From assembly GCA_945983015.1 (NCBI GenBank), contig CAMFSN010000002.1, positions 1-39,572 of the forward strand: 39,572 nt of DNA, read 5' to 3'. Within the stretch, counting starts at the first letter, position 1. Each line of letters opens with the position of its first letter. The notes beneath the pieces are model-generated. The model had not been told where the DNA came from and did no database searches. It saw nothing but the letters and a program-made list of their open reading frames with translations. Below, piece by piece: positions 7,748 to 17,797 of this stretch. Made by a program: the position numbers and the translations under genes. Source of the stretch: an uncultured Bacteroidales bacterium. Lineage in GTDB: Bacteria > Bacteroidota > Bacteroidia > Bacteroidales > UBA932.

Positions 7748-9983
7748 TTTTGTTCGTGATCTGGCCATTATTCTGGTGTCAGCCGGAATATTTACCATCA
7801 TTTCCAAGGCTCTGAAACAGCCTGTCATTCTGGGCTACATCCTGGCCGGCTTCCTGATAGGTCCAGGGATAGAGTTTTTCCCCGGAATCAGCAGTATGGA
7901 CTCCGTGCACCAGTGGTCAGAGATAGGCATTATCTTTATGATGTTCGGTCTGGGACTGGAGTTTAGTTTCAAGAAGCTGATGAAAAGCGGCAGCACTTCC
8001 ATCATCACCTCCATGTGCAAGCTCCTGGGAATGTTCCTGATAGGCTTTGTGACCGGACAAGCGCTTGGATGGAGCCGTATGGAAAGTATGTTCCTGGGAG
8101 GAATGCTGCCTATGTCCTCCACTATGGTGGTAGCCAAATCCTACGAGGAAATGGGGCTTAAGAGCAAGCCTTACAGCGGGATTGTCTTCGGCACCCTGAT
8201 AATAGAGGACATCGTGGGCATTATCCTGATGGTGCTCTTTTCCACCATAGCCGTCTCTGCCAAATTCAGTGGCAAGGAATTGTTCGGAGCTCTCGGCAAA
8301 CTCGCCTTCTGCCTGGTACTCTGGTTTGTGGTGGGCATCTATCTCATCCCCACCCTGCTTAAGAAAGCCCGCAGATTCCTCAACGACGAGATTCTGCTGA
8401 TAGTCAGCATTGGCCTGTGTTTCGCGATGGTGGCGATGTCCGAAAAGATGGGATTTTCAGCAGCCTTAGGGGCTTTCATAATGGGCTCAATCCTGGCCGA
8501 AACCATAGAAAGCGAGCACATAGAAAGGCTCGTATCCCCTATCAAAGACCTCTTCGGAGCCATCTTCTTCGTGTCTGTGGGAATGATGGTATCTCCTCAG
8601 ATACTGGCCCACAACTGGGCGACGATACTGCTTCTGGTACTGATTCTTCTCATTTTCGACATTATCTTCGTCTGTGGAGGCGTACTGCTCTCCGGCAAGG
8701 GGCTGGACAATGCCATTCATACCGGATTCAGCCTTGCCCAGATGGGTGAATTCGGATTCATCATAGCCAGCGTAGGAGTGGGTCTGGGAGTGGTGAGCGA
8801 TTACATTTATCCTCTGATAGTAGCCGTCTTCGTGCTAAGCAACCTGATAGCTCCTTTTGTAATCCGCAGCTCCACTCCTGTCTATAAATTTCTAAAGAAA
8901 AAACTACCAGAAAAAGTTCTGAACAGAATAGATGGCGAGAGCAAAGACAATTCCGACAGTAGCAATGCAGAGAAGAGCGAATGGAAGGTTCTGATGAAAT
9001 TCTACCTGCTGAGAATAGGAATCTATGGTGTCATACTCATAGCGGTTTACTCTGTCTGCGTTCAGTTCATCTGCCCTGTAGTTCTTAAACTGTTCCCGCA
9101 TCTGAATCCAAGCTGGGTATCCATAGTAAATGTCAGCGTCAAGTTACTGGCGATGTCCCCTTTCCTCTACGGGATGTGCATCAGTTCCGGCTCCATCAAC
9201 AAATCCGCCTATAAGCTGCTCAAGGCCAAGGAGTCTAACAAATGGCCCATCCTGGCCCTCGTCCTGCTGCGCTCCTTCTTCGCTATCGGCATAGTCATAG
9301 CCGTGATAGCCAGTCACTTCAAACTCGCCGGTTGGACTGCCGTGCTGATAGTGTTCGGAGGACTTGTATTCATCATAGTGGGAAGGAATTACTTCCAAAA
9401 ACGCTTCAAGTTCGAAAAGCAGTTCTTTTATAACCTTAACGTCAAAGAGCAGGAAGCTGAGCGGAATGCCCAGGTTCTCAGCTCGGTACAAAAGACCCTC
9501 AACGGCTACGACGTACATCTCGAGCAATTCGAGATTCCATCCAACTCCAGTCTGGCAGGCAAAAAGCTTAAAGACATCGCTCTTAGAGCCCAAAGTGGAG
9601 CCAACATCATAGAAATAAAACGCGGCGGCCGCAGCATCATCATTCCTAACTCGGATCAGGTGCTCTACCCTGCCGACAAGGTGCTTGCCGTAGGCAGCAG
9701 CCAGCAGATAGACAAACTGAAAGATATGCTGAAGGAGGCCACTCAGAGTGAAAGCAGCAATGATGAATTCGAAGTCATCTGCATAGAGATAGACAAAGAG
9801 TCTCCACTCTATGGGAAGACTCTTCGCTCAGCCTCACTGAGAGACTATAAATGTATGGTGATAAGTGTACTTCGGGGAGAATCCTTCATCACAAACCCTA
9901 AACCCGAGTTCCACTTCGAACTCTCAGACAAGGTCTGGATCGCAGGAGAGAAGAGCAGTTGCGAGTGGTTCAGAACTCAGTAA
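7731..9983 (+). CDS. Cation:proton antiporter (CPA2/KefB-like) with C-terminal TrkA-C-like domains
   Basis: ILGYILAGFLIGPG, IGIIFMMFGLGLEFSFKKL, SLAQMGEFGFIIA; C-terminal SSLAGKKLKDIALRAQSGANIIEIKRGG...VLAVGSSQQIDKL. Confidence 0.92.
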   Translation: MSEEINFVRDLAIILVSAGIFTIISKALKQPVILGYILAGFLIGPGIEFFPGISSMDSVHQWSEIGIIFMMFGLGLEFSFKKLMKSGSTSIITSMCKLLGMFLIGFVTGQALGWSRMESMFLGGMLPMSSTMVVAKSYEEMGLKSKPYSGIVFGTLIIEDIVGIILMVLFSTIAVSAKFSGKELFGALGKLAFCLVLWFVVGIYLIPTLLKKARRFLNDEILLIVSIGLCFAMVAMSEKMGFSAALGAFIMGSILAETIESEHIERLVSPIKDLFGAIFFVSVGMMVSPQILAHNWATILLLVLILLIFDIIFVCGGVLLSGKGLDNAIHTGFSLAQMGEFGFIIASVGVGLGVVSDYIYPLIVAVFVLSNLIAPFVIRSSTPVYKFLKKKLPEKVLNRIDGESKDNSDSSNAEKSEWKVLMKFYLLRIGIYGVILIAVYSVCVQFICPVVLKLFPHLNPSWVSIVNVSVKLLAMSPFLYGMCISSGSINKSAYKLLKAKESNKWPILALVLLRSFFAIGIVIAVIASHFKLAGWTAVLIVFGGLVFIIVGRNYFQKRFKFEKQFFYNLNVKEQEAERNAQVLSSVQKTLNGYDVHLEQFEIPSNSSLAGKKLKDIALRAQSGANIIEIKRGGRSIIIPNSDQVLYPADKVLAVGSSQQIDKLKDMLKEATQSESSNDEFEVICIEIDKESPLYGKTLRSASLRDYKCMVISVLRGESFITNPKPEFHFELSDKVWIAGEKSSCEWFRTQ

Positions 9984-10569
9984 TGTCTATATAAGGCATC
10001 CCCACCTTCACACTGCCTCCGTCCACTTCCGGACGGTCGCCTATCATAACGGCCTCCGAAGGCTCGCAACCCACTATCTGACAAGCTGTCAGGAAAACTG
10101 ATGCGGAAGGTTTGAAGCCTCCCAGAGACGGGGAATCCAAAAGGTACTCGAAGAGGGAAGGATCTATCTTCAAAGCCTTCAGCTTATTCTCTATGTTTCC
10201 ATAATCGGAGAGAACCAGGACTCTGCATCCTTCCTTTTTCAAGGCCTTAATCTTATCCACTATCCCTGGACGGGCACAATAGTGCTTCTCCAGCACTTGA
10301 GCCATATGAACCATATAGGAATTATTATACCAATCCCTTACATACTCAGGGCTCTGTCCGCTTTTCTTAGCCACCAGGGCGAAAAACTCTGAATAGCCCA
10401 TAGTTCCGGTATTCTGGAGACGAAGTTCCTTGCGGGCAGCGCGTTCGCTTGACATCAGGACAAGTGAAGACCAAAAACCCTTTCCGAGATATGAGAGGAT
10501 GATACGCTGTTTGAGTTTCTTTCTGTCATACAGCGTACCATCCAGGTCGAATATATATACTTTCTGCAT
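9970..10569 (-). CDS. HAD family hydrolase
   Basis: YIFDLDGTLYD, VLVLSDYGN, GGFKPSASVF, MIGDRPEVDGG. Confidence 0.9.
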   Translation of the reverse strand: MQKVYIFDLDGTLYDRKKLKQRIILSYLGKGFWSSLVLMSSERAARKELRLQNTGTMGYSEFFALVAKKSGQSPEYVRDWYNNSYMVHMAQVLEKHYCARPGIVDKIKALKKEGCRVLVLSDYGNIENKLKALKIDPSLFEYLLDSPSLGGFKPSASVFLTACQIVGCEPSEAVMIGDRPEVDGGSVKVGMPYIDITEF

Positions 10570-11936
10570 TAACTACGAATACCGCCGAAGCGCTCTGTCA
10601 AAATATCACTGACTTCCTTTATTCTAGAGTGAAGCTCCTCCTGAGTCGTGGCCTCACAGATAAACCTGAGATAAGGCTCAGTATTGGAAGGACGGATGTT
10701 AAACCACCAGCTAGGATACTCCAGACGGAAGCCGTCGAAATCCATATACTTCTGAGGCTCTCCCAGAGTCTGTCTGAAATGCTCACATACAGCCTGCATA
10801 GCTCCAGCCTTGTCCTCCAGACGGAAGTTAATCTCGCCGGAGTTCTGATACTTGGCGATGCGGGAGATCTGCTCACTGAAAGAGATTCCCTGCTTTTTGA
10901 GCTGAGAGACTATCCTCAGGACTATCAGAGAAGCCAACAATCCGCTGTCAGAGTAGAAGAAGTCCTTAAAATAGTAATGTCCTGCCAATTCTCCTCCCCA
11001 CAATCCGTCGAGCTCGCGAAGTTTCGGAGCGGCAAAGGCACGGCCCACCCTCCAGGTGTGCACATCGGCATTGTATGCCTCCAGATACTCGGAGACGGCC
11101 TTGGAAGAGCGTATCTCCTGTAACACCACCGGATTCTTAGCCCCGCGCTCGTCACAGAAGTAGAGAGCCATCATAGCGATCAGCAAGTCAGGGGCTACAA
11201 AACCACCTTTTTCATCCACGAACATCACTCTGTCGGCATCTCCGTCATAAATGACACCGATATCTGCACCGGCCTTGAGCACTGCCTCTTTCAAAGGCTC
11301 CACGTTCTTAGCTACCAGAGGATTTGGCTCGTGATTAGGGAAACTTCCGTCAAGAGTATCGAAAAGATACTGAGGCTCATCCCCGAAGACTTCCTTTGCG
11401 AAAAGGTTAGCCATACCGTTGGAGAGGTCAAAGACTATCTTCAGATTCGAATAATCCCCCTTATACTTGAGCATAAAGTCGATATAGTCCTTATGTATGT
11501 CCATAGGATGTACGCTTCCCCTCTGCGCCGCCGCAGGAGTAGGACGAGCCTGCTCTATCCATTCCTTAATCTGTCCCAAACCTCCGTCCAAGCCCACCGG
11601 CAGCGCCTGGCTTCTGGAGACTTTCATTCCGTTGTATTTGGCGGCATTGTGTGAAGCGGTAATCTGAACCGAAGCGTCGAAACCATAATTGGCCGTAGCG
11701 AAATACACCATAGGTGTGCTGGTAAGGCCCAGATCATAGACATCGGCTCCGGCACTGAGAATACCCTCCACAAGGGAATCGTGAATCTCAGGAGAGGATA
11801 CACGGCAGTCTCGTCCCACCGCTATCTTTTTAGTGTTCAACAGTTCAGGTAGGAAATAGCCCACCTTGAACGCGGTTTCTTTATCAAAATCGACTCCGTA
11901 GATACCACGGATGTCATAAGCGTGAAATGCTCCCAT
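10569..11936 (-). CDS. manB: Phosphomannomutase/phosphoglucomutase
   Basis: YDIRGIYG, ITASHNAAKYNGMK, IYDGDADRVMFVDE, RPSNTEPYLRF. Confidence 0.9.
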   Translation of the reverse strand: MGAFHAYDIRGIYGVDFDKETAFKVGYFLPELLNTKKIAVGRDCRVSSPEIHDSLVEGILSAGADVYDLGLTSTPMVYFATANYGFDASVQITASHNAAKYNGMKVSRSQALPVGLDGGLGQIKEWIEQARPTPAAAQRGSVHPMDIHKDYIDFMLKYKGDYSNLKIVFDLSNGMANLFAKEVFGDEPQYLFDTLDGSFPNHEPNPLVAKNVEPLKEAVLKAGADIGVIYDGDADRVMFVDEKGGFVAPDLLIAMMALYFCDERGAKNPVVLQEIRSSKAVSEYLEAYNADVHTWRVGRAFAAPKLRELDGLWGGELAGHYYFKDFFYSDSGLLASLIVLRIVSQLKKQGISFSEQISRIAKYQNSGEINFRLEDKAGAMQAVCEHFRQTLGEPQKYMDFDGFRLEYPSWWFNIRPSNTEPYLRFICEATTQEELHSRIKEVSDILTERFGGIRS

Positions 11937-11938
11937 AA

Positions 11939-12493
11939 TTACTTGATTATAGTTTTATATTGTGTCCTTACTTTTCCTTTCGCTATGTTAGCGAGTTTGC
12001 CCTGCAGCATCTTCCTGCGGATAGGTGGCACCAGGTCTGTAAATACGCAGCCGTCCAGATGGCTCATTTCGTGCTGCACCATACGGCAAGCGAACTTATC
12101 CAACTCCTCCGTCACCTTCTCGAAATTCTCATTATAGTACTCCACCTTGATGCTCTCAGGCCTGCATACGTCGTAGTAAATGTTCGGTAAGCTCAGACAG
12201 CCTTCGGCATACTCGCATTTCTTCTCCGACTCCTCCAGCAGTACTGGATTAATCATAACCCTCTTAAAATCTTTCAGATAAGGCATATCGTCCACCATAG
12301 CGGTGCCATCCACGATGAGGACTCTCAGAGAGACTCCTATCTGAGGGGCGGCAAGGCCGCAGCCGTCAGCCACTTCCAGGGTGTCCCACAAATCCTTGAC
12401 AAGGGAACTGAGAGCCTCCCTGTCATTCAAATCGGCTTCCAGGGCCTTTTTTCTCAAAACCTCCGAGCCGTACAAATAAATCGGTCTAATCAT
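11939..12493 (-). CDS. def: Peptide deformylase
   Basis: GCGLAAPQIG, EGCLSLP, QHEMSHLDG. Confidence 0.95.
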   Translation of the reverse strand: MIRPIYLYGSEVLRKKALEADLNDREALSSLVKDLWDTLEVADGCGLAAPQIGVSLRVLIVDGTAMVDDMPYLKDFKRVMINPVLLEESEKKCEYAEGCLSLPNIYYDVCRPESIKVEYYNENFEKVTEELDKFACRMVQHEMSHLDGCVFTDLVPPIRRKMLQGKLANIAKGKVRTQYKTIIK

Positions 12494-12906
12494 TTCTTTC
12501 TGTCCAAATAACTCTGCAGTATGATGGCGGCACTAATTTTATCCACCTCCGCCTTATCCCTACGGCGGGAATACTTCATCCCCCCGTCTATCATCGCCCG
12601 ATGTGCCAGAACGGAAGTAAATCTCTCGTCTTCAAGGCTAATGGGAATCTCAGGAAAGGCTTCCTGCAATTTTTTTATGAAAACATCCACTTCGGGAGCT
12701 GTTTGAGCTGGAGCCCCATTGAGATTAAGCGGATAACCCAGCACAAATCGTGTAATCCTCTCCCCCGAAGCATCGTATTTTTTAAGATAATCTATTATCT
12801 TTGCAGATGGCAGTGTTTCCAAGCCGGAAGCGAAGATGCCGAGAGGGTCACTTACCGCCAGACCGGTACGCGCCTTCCCGTAATCTATCCCTATGATTCT
12901 GTCCAT
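12490..12906 (-). CDS. ruvX: Holliday junction resolvase RuvX (YqgF family)
   Basis: IIGIDYGKARTGLAVSDP, FVLGYPLNLNG, SLEDERFTS. Confidence 0.93.
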   Translation of the reverse strand: MDRIIGIDYGKARTGLAVSDPLGIFASGLETLPSAKIIDYLKKYDASGERITRFVLGYPLNLNGAPAQTAPEVDVFIKKLQEAFPEIPISLEDERFTSVLAHRAMIDGGMKYSRRRDKAEVDKISAAIILQSYLDRKK

Positions 12907-12928
12907 TGCACTGCAAATTTAGCAAAAT

Positions 12929-13777
12929 ATGGGAAGTAAAAAAACACAAAGAAAGCTATATCGACTGTCTCTGGTGGAAGATGCCACTCACGAGAAGATT
13001 TATGCCCTTAAGTTCAGCAAGGCGAATTTTTTCTGCCTTCTGAGCCTTTTCCTCTGCACCCTTGTCGGAGCCATCTACTCTCTGCTTGTCTTCACCCCTC
13101 TGCATTATAGCATCCCAGGCTATCCGGACGCTGATTTCCGCAGTCAGGCCATTTCCAACGCAGTGAAAATAGACTCCCTTGAGAGCGCGATGATACGCTG
13201 GGAGCTCTATGCCGAGAATCTGCAAAGGACATTGGCAGGAGAACAAAGTCTTTCTCTGGAAGAGGTGGCAAAGGACTCCCACAGAGAGGCTTACCTGCAG
13301 AGCAAGAGCGAAGTCTATCTGCAGCGGCAGGATTCCCTATTAAGGGCCAAGGTCGGGGCGGAAGAGCAGTACGGACTGTCGTCTTCCGGAAAACGCGATC
13401 TGCCTATAGAGGGTGTGCACTTCTTCAGCCCTCTGGTGGGAGTGATCACGAACAGCTTCGATATGGCGACCCATCCGGCGGTGGACATTGCAGCTCCGGC
13501 TAACAGCGTAGTGAAAGCCACCCTCGACGGGACGGTGATATTCGCCGGCTGGAGCAACGAATACGGCTATACCATCAGCCTGCAGCATAGCGGGGATATG
13601 GTATCCACCTACAAACATAACCGTTCTCTGCTGAAAAAACAGGGAGACAGGGTCAGCGCCGGAACTCCTATCGCCTATGTAGGCAATACCGGAAGCACCT
13701 CCAGCGGAGACCATCTGCATTTCGAATTATGGCACAAGGGCAGCGCAGTTGACCCTAGCCTTTATATTTCTTTCTGA
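12929..13777 (+). CDS. M23 family metallopeptidase
   Basis: N-terminal TM segment; HPAVDIAAPANSVVKATLDGTVIFAGW, GDHLHFELWHKGSAVDP. Confidence 0.92.
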   Translation: MGSKKTQRKLYRLSLVEDATHEKIYALKFSKANFFCLLSLFLCTLVGAIYSLLVFTPLHYSIPGYPDADFRSQAISNAVKIDSLESAMIRWELYAENLQRTLAGEQSLSLEEVAKDSHREAYLQSKSEVYLQRQDSLLRAKVGAEEQYGLSSSGKRDLPIEGVHFFSPLVGVITNSFDMATHPAVDIAAPANSVVKATLDGTVIFAGWSNEYGYTISLQHSGDMVSTYKHNRSLLKKQGDRVSAGTPIAYVGNTGSTSSGDHLHFELWHKGSAVDPSLYISF

Positions 13778-14928
13778 TGGAAAAACGTAAAGTAGCCATC
13801 CTGGGCTCCACCGGTTCCATAGGGACCCAGGCCCTGGACGTAATAAGACAGCACAGGGACCTCTTCGAGGTAGAGTTGATCAGCGCTAACAGAAGCCTGG
13901 ACCTGCTCTGCTCCCAAGCCTTGGAATTTGATGCGGCCAATGTAGTAATCTGCGACGAAAGCCTTTATCCTGAGTTGAACGAAAGGCTAAAGCACAGCGA
14001 CAGCAAAGTATTTGCCGGCATAGACAGCCTCTGTGAACTCATTACTTCCCCCCGAGTGGACATAGTACTGGGGGCGATGGTGGGCTTCAGCGGGCTCAGG
14101 CCTACCCTGGCAGCCCTCGAGGCCGGCAAGATAGTCGCCCTCGCTAACAAAGAAACCCTGGTGGCCGCAGGACAGATCGTCACTTCCTGTATGAGGAAGA
14201 ACAATGCGGTAATCCTGCCTGTGGACAGCGAACACTCCGCCATCTTCCAATGCCTGCTGGCCGCCCAGGGCAATGCCCTCAGCCGCATTCACCTGACCGC
14301 TTCCGGAGGGCCATTCCGCTGCTGGACTAAGGACAGGATTATGAAAGCGAAGGCCAGCGAGGCCCTCAAACACCCTAACTGGAATATGGGAGCCAAGGTC
14401 ACCATAGACTCCGCCACGATGATGAACAAGGGATTCGAACTAATCGAAGCCTGCTGGCTCTTCGACGTAGAGCCGGATATGGTGAACGTGCTGGTCCACC
14501 CCGAATCCGTCATCCACTCTATGGTGGAATTTGAAGACGGTGCTGTCATAGCCCAACTCGCCTCCCCCGATATGAGAGAGCCCATAGGCTTTGCCCTCTC
14601 TTTCCCCGAAAGGCTGAGCGTGGGGAACAAGCGCTTGGACTTTGCCAATTTGTCAGGCCTTCACTTCGAAGCTCCGGACACTGAGCGCTTCCCTAATCTG
14701 GAATTGGCCAAATCAGCCTTCCGCCGTGGTGGAAACATCCCTTGCGCCCTGAATGCCGCAAACGAAGTGGCGGTAAAAGCCTTTCTGGAGGACAGGATAA
14801 GTTTCTACGGGATCACCGATTTGATAGAGCACTGCATCAATGGTGTGGCTTTTGTGGCTAATCCGAGCCTGGATGACATTTTCGCCACTCACGAGAATTG
14901 TATGAGAATGGCGCAAGAACTGATTTGA
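13777..14928 (+). CDS. dxr: 1-deoxy-D-xylulose-5-phosphate reductoisomerase
   Basis: VAILGSTGSIGTQALDVI, LANKETLVAAG, LPVDSEHSAIFQ, LTASGGPFR. Confidence 0.97.
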   Translation: MEKRKVAILGSTGSIGTQALDVIRQHRDLFEVELISANRSLDLLCSQALEFDAANVVICDESLYPELNERLKHSDSKVFAGIDSLCELITSPRVDIVLGAMVGFSGLRPTLAALEAGKIVALANKETLVAAGQIVTSCMRKNNAVILPVDSEHSAIFQCLLAAQGNALSRIHLTASGGPFRCWTKDRIMKAKASEALKHPNWNMGAKVTIDSATMMNKGFELIEACWLFDVEPDMVNVLVHPESVIHSMVEFEDGAVIAQLASPDMREPIGFALSFPERLSVGNKRLDFANLSGLHFEAPDTERFPNLELAKSAFRRGGNIPCALNAANEVAVKAFLEDRISFYGITDLIEHCINGVAFVANPSLDDIFATHENCMRMAQELI

Positions 14929-14929
14929 A

Positions 14930-16225
14930 ATGCTGATTTTATTTAAGATTTTACAAGTGATACTGGCTCTCTCGCTGCTGATTATAGTGCACGAAGCAGG
15001 GCATTTTCTCTTTGCCAAACTCTTTCACATAAGGGTTGAGAAATTCTATCTCTTTTTCGACGTGGGAGGAAAGGCTCTGCTGAAATTCAAGAAGGGAGAA
15101 ACTGAATTCGGAATAGGCTGGCTGCCTTTCGGAGGGTATTGCAAGATATCCGGTATGGTGGACGAGTCTATGGATATGGAGAGTCTGAAAAAAGAGCCTA
15201 AGGCTTGGGAGTTCAGAACGCATCCGGCCTGGCAGAGACTTTTGGTGATGGCGGGAGGTGTACTTTTCAACTTCATCTTCGCCATTTTCGCCTATAGCCT
15301 TATCAGCGGAATCTGGGGCAGTGCATACCTGCCTAACAAGGATGCCCAGATATATCCAAACGAATTGGCCCGAGATATGGGATTCAAGGCCGGAGACCAC
15401 ATCATCAGCCTGGACGACTACCAGCCTCAGGACTTTTCAAACCTGCAGGCCGACCTTATCAGAAGGCAGACCCAGAAAGTTACCTTGCTCAGGGGCGCCG
15501 ACACCTTGAATCTGTATATGGACCTGTCCAGAACCTCAGAGATTCTTAATTCCCCATTGATGTTCGACCTGGCGATGCCTTTCATAGTGGATTCAGTGGC
15601 TTCCCCTCAGAACGCCACGCAGCTGAGAAAGCACGACAGAATCCTGAGCGTGGAGGGAGAGGACGTCGCCTTCTTTCAGGATGCCGCTCCGGTACTTGAA
15701 AAATACGCGGGAAGGGAAGTAAATGCCCTCGTGGAAAGACAGGGAGAGCTGATAAGCCTGCCATTGCAGATAGACAGTGCAGGAAGGATTGGCATATATA
15801 TACAGGCGCCGGAGGTGGAGCGCAGAAAGTATAATGTAGTGGAGAGCATAGGAGAGGGCTTCAGACGGACGGGTGGCACCATTAAGGGCTATCTGCAGGA
15901 CTTGAAGCTGGTGAGCAAGCCTTCGACGGGAGCATACAAATCAGTGGGCAGTTTCATCTCCATAGGGCAGATCTTCCCCGACAAATGGGACTGGTACCAG
16001 TTCCTTTCCATCATAGCCCTGCTTTCCATAATGCTTGGAGTTATGAACCTGATTCCGATTCCGGGACTGGACGGAGGGCATATACTCTTTACCCTCTACG
16101 AAATGATTAGCGGAAGGAAGCCTTCGGAGAAGTTCCTGATGGTGGCTCAGCTTATAGGAATGGCCCTGCTGCTGATGCTGCTGGTCCTGGCTTTCGGCAA
16201 TGACATATCGAGATTAATACATTGA
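14930..16225 (+). CDS. rseP: RIP metalloprotease RseP
   Basis: IVHEAGHFLFAKLFHIRVEKF (HExxH), LIPIPGLDGGHILF. Confidence 0.95.
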   Translation: MLILFKILQVILALSLLIIVHEAGHFLFAKLFHIRVEKFYLFFDVGGKALLKFKKGETEFGIGWLPFGGYCKISGMVDESMDMESLKKEPKAWEFRTHPAWQRLLVMAGGVLFNFIFAIFAYSLISGIWGSAYLPNKDAQIYPNELARDMGFKAGDHIISLDDYQPQDFSNLQADLIRRQTQKVTLLRGADTLNLYMDLSRTSEILNSPLMFDLAMPFIVDSVASPQNATQLRKHDRILSVEGEDVAFFQDAAPVLEKYAGREVNALVERQGELISLPLQIDSAGRIGIYIQAPEVERRKYNVVESIGEGFRRTGGTIKGYLQDLKLVSKPSTGAYKSVGSFISIGQIFPDKWDWYQFLSIIALLSIMLGVMNLIPIPGLDGGHILFTLYEMISGRKPSEKFLMVAQLIGMALLLMLLVLAFGNDISRLIH

Positions 16226-16230
16226 GAATA

Positions 16231-17214
16231 ATGAGAAAGACAGTCTTAGCTTTATTAACTTTGGCACTTTGCCTCACGGCCTGTAAAACTAACAGCAGCC
16301 TGCTGCCTTCCATCAGCGGAAAGGCGGGCGAAGTGTTGGTGGTAATCGAGAAAGAGGATTGGGACGGAAGTCTGGGAGAGAGTGTCAGGAGTGTTATGGA
16401 GGACGAATATCCATACCTGCCTATGTTCGAGCCGAACTATACGCTTATCAATGTACCCCAGGGGAATTTCATAGAAATGTTCCAGGTGCATCGCAATATC
16501 ATCTTTTTCAATATCAACCCCCAGAATCAGCTTTCGGGCATAAAGATAGTTAGGGACAGATGGGCCTCCCCTCAGATTATCATAAACATAGATGCCTTCA
16601 CCGCCCGGGAAGCCGAGGAGATTTTCAAAAAGAACCAGGAGAACATAATCAACGCCATAGAGCAGGCTGAAAGAGACAGGGTGGTGAGAAATACCATACG
16701 CTATGAGAACAGGGAGGTATCCGCAAGGGTGCTGCCTGTCTTCGGGGGCTCGGTAAAGGTGCCCTCAGGATATGAGTTGAGGAAACTTTCACACAATTTC
16801 GCCTGGATAGAATATAGCAAGCGCAATTCCAGTCAGGGTATTTTCATCTATCGCTATCCGGTGGAAGGGGATGACCTGCAGATGGAAAAGATCATCAGGA
16901 AAAGAGACCAGATTCTGAAGAACAATGTCCCGGGACCGGACGAAGGCTCTTATATGAAGACGGCGGACTATTGGATGCCGGAGACCAAGTATATCAGCTA
17001 TAGGGGCAGACAGTTTGCCCAGACTCACGGCCAATGGGATCTGGAAGGCGCCTATATGGGAGGACCTTTCGTGTCGCATAGTTTCTACTCCCCTGACGGG
17101 ACGGAAATAATCGTGGTGGAAGCCTGGGTATATGCCCCTAAGATGAACAAGAGACAGCTTTTCAGACAGGCTGAATCTCTGCTTTATACTTGGGAATGGA
17201 AAAAGGAAGAATAA
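16231..17214 (+). CDS. DUF4837 family lipoprotein
   Basis: Signal peptide with lipobox LTAC; GKAGEVLVVIEKEDWDGSLGESVR. Start set at ATG 16231; an upstream in-frame TTG at 16222 is possible. Confidence 0.75.
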   Translation: MRKTVLALLTLALCLTACKTNSSLLPSISGKAGEVLVVIEKEDWDGSLGESVRSVMEDEYPYLPMFEPNYTLINVPQGNFIEMFQVHRNIIFFNINPQNQLSGIKIVRDRWASPQIIINIDAFTAREAEEIFKKNQENIINAIEQAERDRVVRNTIRYENREVSARVLPVFGGSVKVPSGYELRKLSHNFAWIEYSKRNSSQGIFIYRYPVEGDDLQMEKIIRKRDQILKNNVPGPDEGSYMKTADYWMPETKYISYRGRQFAQTHGQWDLEGAYMGGPFVSHSFYSPDGTEIIVVEAWVYAPKMNKRQLFRQAESLLYTWEWKKEE

Positions 17215-17217
17215 TAA

Positions 17218-17249
17218 TTTGCTTTAATAAAATTTATTCTCTATATTTG
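17218..17249 (+). promoter_or_regulatory. Sigma-ABfr-type promoter of tRNA-Glu: TTTG-N20-TATATTTG
   Basis: TTTG at 17218-17221, TATATTTG at 17242-17249, immediately upstream of the tRNA. Confidence 0.8.
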
Positions 17250-17260
17250 CATTCCTTTTT

Positions 17261-17332
17261 GGTCGGTTCGTATAACGGTTAGTACTCAAGATTTTCATTC
17301 TTGCAACAGGAGTTCGATTCTCCTACCGACTA
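17261..17332 (+). tRNA. tRNA-Glu(TTC)
   Basis: Acceptor GGTCGGT/ACCGACT, anticodon arm CAAGA-TTTTCAT-TCTTG (TTC), T arm AGGAG-TTCGATT-CTCCT, discriminator A. Confidence 0.95.
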
Positions 17333-17353
17333 CGAAAAATAAAAAAGATTAAT

Positions 17354-17611
17354 ATGGCAAACACAGCTTCAGCAGAAAAAGCAGCTCGTCAGGGCGAGAG
17401 GCGCAGATTGCATAACAGGTATTATGCAAAGACTACCAGGAACGCGATTCGCGATATCCGTAACACTACAGACAAAAGCACAGCAGAGGCAGCAGCTCCT
17501 GCAGTATATGCTAAGATAGACAAACTTGCTAAGATCGGTGTAATTCATAAGAACAAGGCCGCTAACCTTAAGAGTGGAATTCAGAATTACATCAACAAGT
17601 TGGCAAAATAA
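17354..17611 (+). CDS. rpsT: 30S ribosomal protein S20
   Basis: [36 protein letters not shown]...[22 protein letters not shown]. Confidence 0.95.
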   Translation: MANTASAEKAARQGERRRLHNRYYAKTTRNAIRDIRNTTDKSTAEAAAPAVYAKIDKLAKIGVIHKNKAANLKSGIQNYINKLAK

Positions 17612-17632
17612 AAGTGATTTAGAAATGTAAAG

Positions 17633-17659
17633 CCGAGCTCATTTGAGCTCGGTTTTTTT
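17633..17659 (+). terminator. Rho-independent terminator after rpsT
   Basis: CCGAGCTC-ATTT-GAGCTCGG followed by TTTTTTT. Confidence 0.9.
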
Positions 17660-17797
17660 ATTCCTCGAAGCGGGGCAGGAGGAAGAAAGGGGACAGCCGC
17701 AGCAGGAACGCTTCTGCCTCTTCTTATGCTGAAACCATAGTGAGAGCAGCACCAGCAGCACTACCACCGCGAGGACTATAATGCTAGGCAGGTTCAT
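17639..17797 (-). CDS. FeoB-associated Cys-rich small membrane protein
   Basis: MNLPSIIVLAVVVLLVLLSLWFQHKKRQKRSCCGCPLSSSCPASRNKKTELK: one TM plus CCGCPLSSSC; start overlaps the feoB stop. Confidence 0.75.
   Translation of the reverse strand: MNLPSIIVLAVVVLLVLLSLWFQHKKRQKRSCCGCPLSSSCPASRNKKTELK

Noticed and set aside
9517-9531. CTCGAGCAATTCGAG imperfect palindrome
   Set aside because: Inside the antiporter CDS and readily explained by coding sequence (LEQFE).
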